A stretch of 38,052 nucleotides of DNA from Vicinamibacteria bacterium (GCA_016934575.1 JAFGSN010000176.1:1-38052), one strand, 5' to 3'. Shown: positions 18,580 through 27,130, counted from the first letter of the stretch. The notes: generated from the letters alone by a model not told the origin. Made by a program: numbers and translations.

Positions 18580-19896
18580 TTGAGTCTCCCAAGGGCGAAG
18601 AAAGCTCGCGGAAAGAGATCCGCCGCCGTGACGAGAAACCTAGGGACGGATCTCGTCTTCTGCGCGGCGATGATTCTGGGCATGGCGGCGATCGTGCGCG
18701 CCCAGGAGGCTCCGGACACATATGATGAAGCCCCGGCACATCTCGAGCCCTCGCCGCGTCCAGGACGGTTTCGTATCGGGCCGCTATACTGGACGCCTTC
18801 ATTCCGGATCGGCACGATCGGTTTCGACACCAACGTGTTTTATACGCCCACGGATCGTCAAGCGGACGCCACGGCCTCAGGCGGACCTGCTCTGGATCTG
18901 GCGCTGCCCGTGCGCGGCTCCCTGCGTCTTGCCGCCACCGGCGTTCTTGAATACTCGTACTTTTTCCGCACCGCTTCCGAGCGACGCCTGGGCGGCGCCC
19001 TCTCCGGGGGACTCTATTGGGGAAGAGACCGGACTCGATTCGAGGCCAAGGAGACGCTGCAACGTTCGACGACTCGGCCCAGTTACGAGGTCGATCGTCG
19101 TGTTCCCGTGATGACCGAATCCACTAGTATCCAGTTGACGCGGCGCTTGTTCGGAAAGACCAGCTTGCTTGTCGGCGGCGGTCGGTCGCATACAGAGGTC
19201 GATCGCGGCGAGCTTTTTCAGGGCGTCGACCTGCGCGACTCGATGACCCGCGACTCATACCGGGGAAGCGTCGGCCTGGAGTACGCCTTCACGTTCAAAA
19301 CGTCGCTTGTCGTCGAGGGCGAAAGGCGGGCCGAGCGATTCTTGTTCCAGGAGAGGCGCGACGCGGATTGGGACACCGTGCTGAGCGGCGTGCGAACGGA
19401 TGCAACGGCTCTCATCTCGGGCCATGCGCTCGTAGGGCGGACCTGGATTCGCCCGAGAGACGGCGGCCCGACTGAAGAAACGACGCCAGTGTCGGTGGAT
19501 GCAACGTTGAATCTGTCATCGAAGACGCACATTGGGGCGACCTACGAGCGCAATCGGTCCTATTCCGTTCTCGGCATGGGCGTCGGGCTGTCCACGCTGA
19601 GGAATGAGAGCATGGGCGCTCATCTCGACAAGGATCTGTGGGGACGGATCAATCTGCGCTTGTTCGTACGCCGGACGCGGTTTCATGACGAGCAGCCGTG
19701 GAGCGCAATTGCTTCCGAAGAGATTCGGACGTATCGCCGCGACCGCGCCGACGAAGCCGGAGCGGATCTGGGCTATCGGTTCCGGACGCGCTTCCGTGTC
19801 GGAGTCATGGCGAGCTATATGGAGCGACGTTCGAACATCGCGGACTTCGGCGTCGACGGACTTCTGGCTGGATTGAGCGTCAACTACGAACCTTGA
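18580..19896 (+). CDS. Outer-membrane beta-barrel protein of a polysaccharide export locus
   Basis: A 438-residue exported protein. A basic N-terminus and hydrophobic segment (about 22-40) end in VRAQE, a type I signal cleavage site. The mature part is made of alternating hydrophobic/polar strands with aromatic girdles (for example FRIGTIGFDTNVFY, LAATGVLEYSYFF, GALSGGLYWGRDR, FRVGVMASYME). It ends in a strand near LLAGLSVNYEP rather than a C-terminal Phe. This fits the uncharacterised BBP2-like barrels that sit beside Wza/Wzc genes, possibly the outer-membrane pore or a polymer-binding protein. The TTG at 18580 is well supported: AAGGAGG at 18566-18572 is seven bases upstream. Confidence 0.8.
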   Translation: MSLPRAKKARGKRSAAVTRNLGTDLVFCAAMILGMAAIVRAQEAPDTYDEAPAHLEPSPRPGRFRIGPLYWTPSFRIGTIGFDTNVFYTPTDRQADATASGGPALDLALPVRGSLRLAATGVLEYSYFFRTASERRLGGALSGGLYWGRDRTRFEAKETLQRSTTRPSYEVDRRVPVMTESTSIQLTRRLFGKTSLLVGGGRSHTEVDRGELFQGVDLRDSMTRDSYRGSVGLEYAFTFKTSLVVEGERRAERFLFQERRDADWDTVLSGVRTDATALISGHALVGRTWIRPRDGGPTEETTPVSVDATLNLSSKTHIGATYERNRSYSVLGMGVGLSTLRNESMGAHLDKDLWGRINLRLFVRRTRFHDEQPWSAIASEEIRTYRRDRADEAGADLGYRFRTRFRVGVMASYMERRSNIADFGVDGLLAGLSVNYEP

Positions 19897-19909
19897 GGAG
19901 TTTTTGTCA

Positions 19910-20863
19910 TTGACTCGACTCGATTCCCTAGGCACAATGATTCGTGAGATGAGTCGTTTTGGCCCTTTGCGTCTGGCCGTGATCGCGCTTCTTTTGGTCG
20001 TTCGGCCTCTTCAAGCGCAGGACGATTACGAGATCGGGTCGGGGGACGTTCTTTCCGTCGTGGTGCTCGGACAACCGGAGATGTCGGGCGACATGGCCGT
20101 TGATCCGGACGGAATGCTGACTCTTCCCATTCTCGGCAAGATCAAGGCGTCGCAGATGACGACGAGGGAGCTGGAACGTAAGATCACGACGCTCCTGGCT
20201 GACGGTTATCTCAAGCGTCCCGAAGTCTCCCTCGCGGTCAAGGAGTATCGCAGCCAGCGCGTGTTCGTCATGGGCGAGGTCCAGAGACCCGGTCCATACC
20301 CCCTCAAGACGGATCGTTCCCTGCTCGCGCTTCTGGGGGACGTCGGCACTCTCTCGCCAAACGCCGGTCATGAAGTCGTTGTCATTCGACCGCCGAAGGA
20401 GTCGACGGTTCCGGTGGTCGAGCCCGCCGTCACGCCTCAGGCGCCCGAAAACGGAGAAACGGCGCAGGATGATGAGAAAAGCGCGGAGGATGGGAAAAAC
20501 GACGATTCCGAGGATCCAGCCATCATTCCCGGGGCTGAAATCTTCCACATCGATCTCGATGAACTGCGCTCCGGAAATCCCGAAGCGAACATTCAGCTTC
20601 GGGCGGGCGATACCGTGCATTTCCCCCGGGCGGCGCAAGTCTTCATCTCCGGGCATGTCGGTCACCCGGGTTCCTTCCGCTTTCAACGCGGTATGACTCT
20701 GTTGCAGGCGCTGACGCTTGCCGGGGGCGTCACGGAGCGAGGCTCGGCCGGACGCACGCGCGTTCTCCGAATGATCGACGGGAAGAGGAAGAAGATCAAA
20801 GTCAAGCTGACGGATCCCGTGGAGCCCAATGATACGATCGTCGTGCCCGAAAGGTTTTTCTAA
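19910..20863 (+). CDS. Wza-like polysaccharide export protein
   Basis: About 317 residues. A signal peptide (FGPLRLAVIALLLVVRP, cleavage near QAQ-DD) has no lipobox Cys, unlike E. coli Wza. The Poly_export domain starts with YEIGSGDVLSVVVLGQPEMSG, then DGMLTLPILGKI and TTRELERKI. Two SLBB domains follow: one beginning QRVFVMGEVQRPGPYPL and one beginning AQVFISGHVGHPGSF. The first SLBB is split by an acidic, low-complexity insert of about 45 residues (near 165-210, rich in Glu, Asp, Pro). It would form the periplasmic/outer-membrane channel ring working with the tyrosine kinase downstream. TTG 19910 has GAGGAG nine bases upstream; TTG 19904 (too close) and ATG 19937 are alternatives, so the first residues are uncertain. 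Confidence 0.9.
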   Translation: MTRLDSLGTMIREMSRFGPLRLAVIALLLVVRPLQAQDDYEIGSGDVLSVVVLGQPEMSGDMAVDPDGMLTLPILGKIKASQMTTRELERKITTLLADGYLKRPEVSLAVKEYRSQRVFVMGEVQRPGPYPLKTDRSLLALLGDVGTLSPNAGHEVVVIRPPKESTVPVVEPAVTPQAPENGETAQDDEKSAEDGKNDDSEDPAIIPGAEIFHIDLDELRSGNPEANIQLRAGDTVHFPRAAQVFISGHVGHPGSFRFQRGMTLLQALTLAGGVTERGSAGRTRVLRMIDGKRKKIKVKLTDPVEPNDTIVVPERFF

Positions 20864-20892
20864 GCGCATTGCACCTAAACATTGATCTGAAC

Positions 20893-20901
20893 TGGTATAA
20901 T
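20893..20901 (+). promoter_or_regulatory. Extended -10 promoter candidate for the wzc gene
   Basis: TGGTATAAT at 20893-20901 is a perfect extended -10 (TGn plus TATAAT), 41 bases upstream of the ATG at 20943 and just downstream of the wza stop. A -35 is absent at the right spacing (TTGCAC is 21 bases away), which extended -10 promoters tolerate. It could allow wzc expression apart from the upstream operon. Confidence 0.55.
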
Positions 20902-20942
20902 CAGGCTGGCACGCTCAGAGTCCTGCTGGCGCGGTCCGCGAG

Positions 20943-23141
20943 ATGACCGAACAGACCTTTGTTCAGGACGCGCGGCGGTATCTGGCCATGTTGCACAAGC
21001 GGCGTGGCTTGCTGGCGAGTTGTGTCGTCACCAGCATGATCATAGCCGTCATTTATAACTACACGTCGCGTCCTCTTTATCAGGCCACGACCAAGATCCT
21101 CATCGAGCGCGACACGCCGAACATCCTTCCGACGAAGGAGATTCTGGACGTCGCTCCAAGTTCGGCGGATTACCATCAGACGCAGTATCAGCTTCTGCAG
21201 GGCCGCTCGCTCGCCGAGCGTGTCGTCGAGCGCATCGGCTTTCAAAGAAGTCCGGAGGTCAAAACGGGAGCGCTCATGTCGCCCCTAGAAAAGGTGCGCG
21301 TGTTGTTTCTCGGAAACCCGCCCGCGAGAACGATGGACGGCGACGGAATCATGCTGACTCCGGCTGTGGCCGCTTTCCGATCCAGACTGACGATCGAACC
21401 GATCCGCGGCACGCGTCTCGTCGACGTCAAATTCAGAGCTTACGATCCGAAGCTCGCCGCCCTGGCCGCGAACACGCTCGCCGAACTCTATATCGAGCAG
21501 TCTCTCGAGTATCACTACACCACTTCAAAGGAGGCCACGGGGTGGTTGTCCGAGCGACTCAAGGAACAGCAGGCAAAGGTGGAGGCGGCCGAGAGAGCCT
21601 TGCAGAGTTATCGCGAGCGCGAGGGGTTGGTCAACCTCGAGGAACGCCAGAGTCTCGTGGAGCAAAAACTGGTCGCCCTGAACGGCGCGGCCTTGAACGC
21701 CCGTACGGAGCGTATCGCCAAGGAAACGCTTCACAAGCGCATGCAGAGTCTCTCGACCGGGGAGCTTGAAACGTTTCCCTTGGTGATGGGAGATCCTCTG
21801 ATCCAGGGTCTCAAGGCGCAACTCGCCGAGCTTCAATCCGCGCGTGCGCGGCTCTCCGAGACGCTGGGAGACCGGCATCCGGACATGATTCGCGTGAGAG
21901 CGCAGATCCAGGCGACGAACGAAAAGATACGGACGGAGATCCACAACATCGCGCGCTCGGTTCAGAGCGACTATCAGACCGCACGACAACAGGAGGCCAG
22001 TCTGCAAGCGAGCCTCGATGCCGTCAAGAGAGAGGCGCTCGAGATCAACGGAAAGGCCATCGAGTTCGGCGTGCTGAAGCGCGAGGTTGACAGCCATCAA
22101 CAGCTCTTCAAGGACCTTCTGAACCGAACCAAGGAGACGGGCCTCGAGAGCGAGCTGCCCAAGACGAACATCCGGATCAACGAGAGGGCGGAGGCCGGAG
22201 TCCGAATCTCTCCGCGGCACCTGAGGAGCTATCAGATCGCGCTCATGATCGGCCTGGGTCTCGGAATCGGACTGATCCTGCTCTTCGAGCACATGGATAA
22301 CACGATCAAGACGCCCGAGGATCTCAAGCAGCATTTGGCTGACTTGCCGTTCCTCGGGGTCGTGCCCAATGCTCCGGCTCCGGCTCGATCGGGCGGCGCG
22401 ACGCCGACCTTGATGATCGCGTCCAAGCCGCATTCGGCCATGGCCGAAGCATACAGAGTGCTCCGGACCAACCTGTTATTCTCTTCCGCGGAGTCGACAG
22501 GCAAGTCCGTGCTGGTCACGAGCGCCGGCCCCGGCGAAGGGAAGACGACGACCGCGGTCAACCTGGCGGCGTCTCTGGCGCAGACCGGAGCGAGCGTGCT
22601 CATTGTCGAAGCCGACCTGCGTCGGCCGAGGCTTGGCCAGGTGTTCAGCACGACTCGCGCTCCTGGACTCTCCGACCTTATCGTGGGCCGCAGCGAAGCG
22701 CCGCAGGCGATTCGGCTGACGGCTTACAAAGGGTTGATGTTTCTTCCCTGCGGATACGTGCCGCCCAATCCCGCGGAGTTGCTCGGTTCCGGACGGATGA
22801 AGGAAATCGTTCGGGCGTTGCGGACTCATTATGATTGGGTTATTTTCGACGCGCCGCCTGTGCTTGCCATGGCGGACACGCCGGTGCTCTGTCCCCTCGT
22901 CGACGGCATCGTCCTCGTCGTTGCGGCGGAGTCGAGCACGCGTCCAGCCGTGAGCCGGGCCGTTGACCAGATCAAGAACACGGCCGGTAAAATAATCGGA
23001 GTCATCCTGAACAAGGTCGATCTGCAGCGGAACGCCTATTATTACGGGCAGTACTACGGGGAGTACTATCGGAAGTACTATGCCGAGGAACCGCAGCGAC
23101 CGACGAAGTCCGGACGGCGGGCTTCTCCGCCACCCCCTTGA
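20943..23141 (+). CDS. Wzz-domain/BY-kinase polysaccharide co-polymerase (Wzc type)
   Basis: A 732-residue inner-membrane protein. A Wzz domain follows the first membrane segment (LLASCVVTSMIIAVIY, about 20-36). A long periplasmic coiled-coil region (about 195-400) leads to a second segment (IALMIGLGLGIGLILLF, about 430-447). The cytoplasmic C-terminus is a bacterial tyrosine kinase. Walker A is G529-PGEGKT535, Walker A' is LIVEADLRRP (D558), and Walker B is VIFDAPPV (D636). A tail with nine tyrosines (residues 697-714) is the autophosphorylation cluster. It controls polymer length and export with the Wza-like protein. The ATG at 20943 has no clear Shine-Dalgarno. Downstream glycosyltransferases and the polymerase are not in the window. 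Confidence 0.96.
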   Translation: MTEQTFVQDARRYLAMLHKRRGLLASCVVTSMIIAVIYNYTSRPLYQATTKILIERDTPNILPTKEILDVAPSSADYHQTQYQLLQGRSLAERVVERIGFQRSPEVKTGALMSPLEKVRVLFLGNPPARTMDGDGIMLTPAVAAFRSRLTIEPIRGTRLVDVKFRAYDPKLAALAANTLAELYIEQSLEYHYTTSKEATGWLSERLKEQQAKVEAAERALQSYREREGLVNLEERQSLVEQKLVALNGAALNARTERIAKETLHKRMQSLSTGELETFPLVMGDPLIQGLKAQLAELQSARARLSETLGDRHPDMIRVRAQIQATNEKIRTEIHNIARSVQSDYQTARQQEASLQASLDAVKREALEINGKAIEFGVLKREVDSHQQLFKDLLNRTKETGLESELPKTNIRINERAEAGVRISPRHLRSYQIALMIGLGLGIGLILLFEHMDNTIKTPEDLKQHLADLPFLGVVPNAPAPARSGGATPTLMIASKPHSAMAEAYRVLRTNLLFSSAESTGKSVLVTSAGPGEGKTTTAVNLAASLAQTGASVLIVEADLRRPRLGQVFSTTRAPGLSDLIVGRSEAPQAIRLTAYKGLMFLPCGYVPPNPAELLGSGRMKEIVRALRTHYDWVIFDAPPVLAMADTPVLCPLVDGIVLVVAAESSTRPAVSRAVDQIKNTAGKIIGVILNKVDLQRNAYYYGQYYGEYYRKYYAEEPQRPTKSGRRASPPPP

Positions 23142-23211
23142 GGCATGTATGAGTTGCGGTCAAGCCGGTAGGGGGATTACGATACAACACAATGAAGAGA
23201 GGAGGCCCGTC

Positions 23212-24273
23212 ATGCGGCGAGTCCTTGCTGTCGCCTTAGTGACGCTTCTTGCCGTGCCGCCCAGCGAAGCAGCGCCGGCCGTGGGTTCGATCGAGGGCGT
23301 TGTCACCGTGAGCGGTCGATCCGTGAGCGGCATCGCGCTCAATTTCATCGAGATTGACTCCAACTCCGTGCACCGAGTCGTGAGCGGCTCCGGAGGAATT
23401 TTTCAGGCGCGTGTTCCAGCGGGACGATACACCATCACGAGCGAGGCCCAGGGCGGACTCGTCGTGAACCAGGCGCCGAGCGTCGTCGAGGTCGCCGCCG
23501 GCGGGACGACGAGCACACGTGTGGATTTTCTGGCTGTCCCCGCGGCGATGCCGCCGGAGGGGGCGCAGGAACCTCCGGCCGTGGCGAACGGCGTGGGTAT
23601 GCCGCCCGGCGAACCGCCGCCGATGATGGGCGCGCAGATTCTGCATGAACCGGTCGGCTGCTTCGTCGCCGGCGAGTTTCCGTTGCTCGACGCCGACATT
23701 CAACCGCCCGAAAGCGTGGCTCGCGCTCGGGCCTATTTCAAGAGCGTCCGGAGCGATGAGTATGTTTACGTCGAAGGCGCGGCGGCCGAGGGCCGCTTCG
23801 CCTGGAAGCTGCCACGGCCCACGTTGGCGGCGAGCCCGATCACGTATTACCTCTGGGCGGCAACCACCGATCTTGACGAAAGCCGCACTCCCGAGATCGA
23901 GGCCATCGTCGTGAACGAGCCGAGCGAATGCCCGGCGGATCGTAAGATCGCCGCCATTGGACCTCCAGGGGAGGTGACGGTGTACGCCGCCGCCTCGGGC
24001 AGCCTCATCACTCCGGCTGGATTCGCGGCCGGAGGTCTGGCACTGACGGTGGGCACCGTGGCTCTTCTCGTCACCAGCGCCGCGGCCACGGGAATCACGA
24101 CCGTCGTCACGGTCTTCAATCCGGAAACCACTCCGCCCGAGACGCCGCCGCCGACGCCGGCCCCGTCTCCCACGCCGGAGCCTCCGGGTCCGACACCATT
24201 GCCCACTCCGCAACCCACAGCGGAGGTGACGCCCGGTCCGACGGCCGCTCCAACGCCTCACGTCGGCCCGTAG
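23212..24273 (+). CDS. Exported protein with CarboxypepD-reg-like domain and Pro/Thr tail
   Basis: 353 residues, function unknown. A signal peptide (RRVLAVALVTLLAVPPSEA) precedes a beta-sandwich resembling the carboxypeptidase regulatory-like fold (SIEGVVTVSGRSVSGIALNF to FQARVPAGRYTI, about 24-100). A central region (about 145-260) contains two Cys (VGCFVAGEF and SECPADRK) that could pair. A hydrophobic segment (about 265-300, FAAGGLALTVGTVALLVTSA) is followed by a tail of about 45 residues of Pro/Thr repeats. The order of membrane segment then disordered tail suggests anchoring in a membrane with a protruding C-terminus. It follows wzc by 70 bases with GAGGAGG just upstream of ATG 23212. 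A role in surface polysaccharide is an inference from position. Confidence 0.75.
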   Translation: MRRVLAVALVTLLAVPPSEAAPAVGSIEGVVTVSGRSVSGIALNFIEIDSNSVHRVVSGSGGIFQARVPAGRYTITSEAQGGLVVNQAPSVVEVAAGGTTSTRVDFLAVPAAMPPEGAQEPPAVANGVGMPPGEPPPMMGAQILHEPVGCFVAGEFPLLDADIQPPESVARARAYFKSVRSDEYVYVEGAAAEGRFAWKLPRPTLAASPITYYLWAATTDLDESRTPEIEAIVVNEPSECPADRKIAAIGPPGEVTVYAAASGSLITPAGFAAGGLALTVGTVALLVTSAAATGITTVVTVFNPETTPPETPPPTPAPSPTPEPPGPTPLPTPQPTAEVTPGPTAAPTPHVGP

Positions 24274-24309
24274 TGACGTTTTAGACGGCCGGTTAAAATA
24301 CGGGGAGCG

Positions 24310-24966
24310 TTACAGCGTTAGATGCGTCGCCGCTGACACGTCGAGGAGCATCGTTGTCGGGGCGGGGCCTCGGGCGAGCAGCGCCGCCGGAAGAGACGAT
24401 CTGGAATTCTCCAGAGCTTCATGCGCGGCGCGCGCCTTCTCCGCGCCGATTACTGTCAGCACGATGGCACGCGCCCTGTGCAGGACGGGCATCGTGAGCG
24501 TCAGCCGGCGCGGCGGCGGTTTTGGCGCGTCTTCGACGGCCCGCACGCGACGATGTTTCTCGGCGAGCAAGGCATGGTCAGGGAAAAGCGAGCCGACGTG
24601 GCCGTCGGAGCCCATTCCGAGGTGTATCAGATCGAAGCGCGGCGGCAGAATCCGCTCGTATCGAGACGCTGCTGCATCCAGGTCGTTTTCATCCGCGGGC
24701 ATGCGGTGCACGTTCTCGGCGGGAATCGCGATCAGATCGAGAAGCGGCTCGCCAGCCGCCCGGAAGTTCGAATCGGGATGATCGGGCGGCACGGCGCGTT
24801 CGTCGCTCCAGAAGATCTCGATGTCGCTCCAGTCGCTGATCGCGGATCGCAACGCCGGATAAAGACGCGCGCTCGCTCCGCCCGTCAGCGCGAAAGAAGC
24901 GCCATGGCCGTTGGCGCGAGCGGCATTCAGGGCCGTACGAAAGCGGCGCGCCAGCTCGTGCGCCAT
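24310..24966 (-). CDS. pgl: 6-phosphogluconolactonase
   Basis: 218 residues from ATG 24966. It hydrolyses 6-phosphogluconolactone in the oxidative pentose phosphate pathway. SFALTGGASARLYPAL is the phosphate-binding N-terminal motif, FWSDERAVPPDHPDSNF the second, and LGMGSDGHVGSLFPDH the catalytic signature. LTLTMPVL and KARAAHEAL also match. The codons just upstream, translated, read LAIREVLTLQNERE and match the usual N-terminus of the family, but they contain no ATG, GTG or TTG. A CTG at 25008-25006 with AAAGGG upstream could be the real start. zwf and gnd are not nearby. It lies 77 bases after tRNA-Arg on the same strand and converges on the exported-protein gene. Confidence 0.9.
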   Translation of the reverse strand: MAHELARRFRTALNAARANGHGASFALTGGASARLYPALRSAISDWSDIEIFWSDERAVPPDHPDSNFRAAGEPLLDLIAIPAENVHRMPADENDLDAAASRYERILPPRFDLIHLGMGSDGHVGSLFPDHALLAEKHRRVRAVEDAPKPPPRRLTLTMPVLHRARAIVLTVIGAEKARAAHEALENSRSSLPAALLARGPAPTTMLLDVSAATHLTL

Positions 24967-25043
24967 CTCGCGCTCGTTTTGCAGGGTGAGGACCTCTCGG
25001 ATCGCCAGCGGAGTCGTCGCCTTTCTGGTCGAGAGTTGAGATT

Positions 25044-25119
25044 GGCGCGCCTGAAGGGACTCGAACCCCTGACCCGCAGCTTAGAAGGCTGCCGCTCTAT
25101 CCACCTGAGCTACAGGCGC
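25044..25119 (-). tRNA. tRNA-Arg (anticodon UCU)
   Basis: A complete cloverleaf on the minus strand. The acceptor stem GCGCCTG (25119-25113) pairs with CAGGCGC, followed by G and a genome-encoded CCA at 25046-25044. The D arm is GCTC...GAGC, the anticodon stem GCAGC/GCTGC encloses the loop CTTCTAA with anticodon TCT, and the T arm AGGGG/CCCTT encloses TTCGAGT. It reads AGA codons (and AGG by wobble). No clear promoter was identified; the region above 25120 is shared with the divergent rpsA promoter. Confidence 0.97.
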
Positions 25120-25180
25120 ATCTAAAGATTAAACTATCATGAATGACCCGTATGCGGGGGCGCTATTTATAACGAGTCGT

Positions 25181-25210
25181 TTGACAGTGGCCTGTTTCAA
25201 TCGCTAGTAT
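25181..25210 (+). promoter_or_regulatory. rpsA promoter
   Basis: A perfect -35 TTGACA (25181-25186) is followed 18 bases later by TAGTAT (25205-25210). The start of transcription would be near 25217, giving a leader of about 78 bases. The leader contains a GC hairpin (GCGCC at 25247-25251, GGCGC at 25255-25259, three-base loop) upstream of the ribosome binding site, a possible target for S1 autoregulation, though the match to known S1 leaders was not tested. Confidence 0.75.
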
Positions 25211-25294
25211 AACAACCATCACACCTTCGCTATACGGGGCCTGTGGGCGCCGCTGGCGCAGGAAACGAAAAATCCCGGAGGTCTCGTTAAACTC

Positions 25295-27073
25295 ATGCCG
25301 GATCTTGATAAATCGCAAAGGACGGCGCCGTCCATGACGACCGTCCCGAGCGTGGACGAATCCGCCGAAGACGTGGAGCGCGGCATGGACGCCGACGCTT
25401 ACGAACAACTGCTCGATATGTACGACGTGAGCTTCAAGAACCTCGCCGAGGGCGAGGTGGTGCGCGGCGTCGTGCTGCGAGTCTCGAACGCCGAGGTCGT
25501 CGTCGACGTCGGATACAAATCGGAAGGCGTCATCCCCCTCGACGAGTTCAAGGATGAGACGGGCAAGCCGAACGTCAAACCCGGCGACGTCGTCGACGTG
25601 CTGCTCGAAAAGGCCGAGGACAAGGACGGTTACGTCATTCTGTCCAAGGAAAAAGCCGAGAAGATGAAGGTCTGGGACGACGTGGAGCGCGCGTACCACG
25701 ATCGTCGCATCGTGAGCGGCCGCGTCATCGAGCGCGTCAAGGGCGGCTTGGCGGTCGACATCGGCGTGCGCGCTTTCCTGCCCGGTAGTCAGGTCGACAC
25801 GCGCCCGGTGCGCAACCTGGATAGCTTTCGCGGCCAGGAATTGCGCATGCGCGTGATCAAGGTCAACAAGAAGCGCGGCAACATCGTTCTCTCGCGCAAG
25901 GTCGTGCTCGAGGAGGAGAACGCGGAGCGCAAGCGCGAGACCCTCGACACCCTCGAAGAGGGCAAGGTTCTGATGGGCGCCGTGAAGAACATCACTGATT
26001 ACGGCGCTTTCATCGATCTCGGCGGGATCGATGGATTGTTGCACATCACCGACATCTCCTGGGGTCGCATCAATCATCCCAGCGAGGTGCTCAAGGTCGG
26101 CGACGAGATCAAGGTGCAGGTCCTCAAGTTCGACCGCGAGAACGAGCGAGTCTCGTTGGGTTACAAGCAGCTCAAGGCGGATCCGTGGTCAACCGTCTCG
26201 ATCAAGTATCCGGTGGGCGGACGCGTCAAGGGCAAGGTCGTGAGCTTGACCGATTACGGTGCTTTCGTGGAGTTGGAGGAGGGCGTCGAGGGGCTGGTGC
26301 ACATTTCGGAGATGTCCTGGTCCAAGAAGATCAAGCATCCCTCCAAGCTCCTGATCGTGGGCCAGACGGTCGAATGCGTGATCCTCGGCATCGACCAGGA
26401 GGCTCATCGGATCAGTCTCGGCCTCAAGCAGGCCGAGGCCAACCCATGGATGCAACTCGCCGAGAAATATCCGATCGGATCGAAGCTTCAGGGGCGCGTG
26501 CGCAATCTCACGGAATTCGGAGCGTTCGTCGAGGTCGAGGAAGGGATCGACGGCCTGATTCACATATCGGATCTGTCCTGGACCCAGAGAGTGAAGCATC
26601 CGTCCGATCTCTTGAAGAAGGGCGACGTCGTCGAAGCAGTCGTCCTGAACATCGACGCCGACAATCAGCGTCTCTCGTTGGGCCTCAAGCAATTGGCCAC
26701 GGACATCTGGGATGATTTCTTTTCCGCGCACAAGGTCGGCGACGTCGTGGAAGGCAAGATCAGCCGTGTCACGAGCTTCGGCGTGTTCGTCGAGCTTCGC
26801 GACGGTATCGAGGGCCTCGTGCATATCTCCGAGCTGGACGACAAGCGCGTGGAGAAGCCGGAGATGCAGTTCAGGGTCGGCGACGTCTTCCCCATGAAGA
26901 TCCTGAAGATCAACGCCGAGGAGAAAAGGATCGGGCTTTCAATTCGCGCCGCGAAACAGGAGGAGTATCGTCAGGATCTCGCCAGTTATCGCGAGTCCGC
27001 GGGCGACGATCGCTTGACGATCGGGGATGCGGTTCGAGCCGCACAGACCCGTGATGATGACGCGGAGGAATAG
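25295..27073 (+). CDS. rpsA: 30S ribosomal protein S1
   Basis: 592 residues with six S1 OB-fold repeats beginning near residues 52, 137, 224, 307, 394 and 482. The first two (GEVVRGVVLRVSNAEVVVDVG and RIVSGRVIERVKGGLAVDIG) are the divergent ribosome-binding repeats. The last four carry the typical DYGAF or EFGAF and GLVHISE motifs used for mRNA binding. The length exceeds E. coli S1 (557) mainly through a longer acidic N-terminus and a C-terminal extension ending DDDAEE. The ATG at 25295 has GGAGG 13 bases upstream, rather far; a later ATG at 25334 (MTTVPSVDE) is possible. The HU/IHF gene follows 57 bases downstream. Confidence 0.97.
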   Translation: MPDLDKSQRTAPSMTTVPSVDESAEDVERGMDADAYEQLLDMYDVSFKNLAEGEVVRGVVLRVSNAEVVVDVGYKSEGVIPLDEFKDETGKPNVKPGDVVDVLLEKAEDKDGYVILSKEKAEKMKVWDDVERAYHDRRIVSGRVIERVKGGLAVDIGVRAFLPGSQVDTRPVRNLDSFRGQELRMRVIKVNKKRGNIVLSRKVVLEEENAERKRETLDTLEEGKVLMGAVKNITDYGAFIDLGGIDGLLHITDISWGRINHPSEVLKVGDEIKVQVLKFDRENERVSLGYKQLKADPWSTVSIKYPVGGRVKGKVVSLTDYGAFVELEEGVEGLVHISEMSWSKKIKHPSKLLIVGQTVECVILGIDQEAHRISLGLKQAEANPWMQLAEKYPIGSKLQGRVRNLTEFGAFVEVEEGIDGLIHISDLSWTQRVKHPSDLLKKGDVVEAVVLNIDADNQRLSLGLKQLATDIWDDFFSAHKVGDVVEGKISRVTSFGVFVELRDGIEGLVHISELDDKRVEKPEMQFRVGDVFPMKILKINAEEKRIGLSIRAAKQEEYRQDLASYRESAGDDRLTIGDAVRAAQTRDDDAEE

Positions 27074-27130
27074 GCGCGCGCGAGCCGATACGAGCCGCGG
27101 AGGATCGCGCCGCGGCTGCGTCGGATTGCC

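Noticed and set aside
20869-20901. A TTGCAC -35 paired with TATAAT before wzc
   Set aside because: The spacing is 21 bases, too long for a normal sigma-70 promoter; the extended -10 form is preferred.
24274-24309. Terminator between the exported-protein gene and pgl
   Set aside because: The only inverted repeat (CGTTTTA with TAAAATACG) needs a bulge and is short and AT-rich; not strong enough to call.
25163-26077. A 304-codon frame antisense to rpsA
   Set aside because: It crosses the rpsA promoter and the first three S1 repeats on the opposite strand; no domain was seen.
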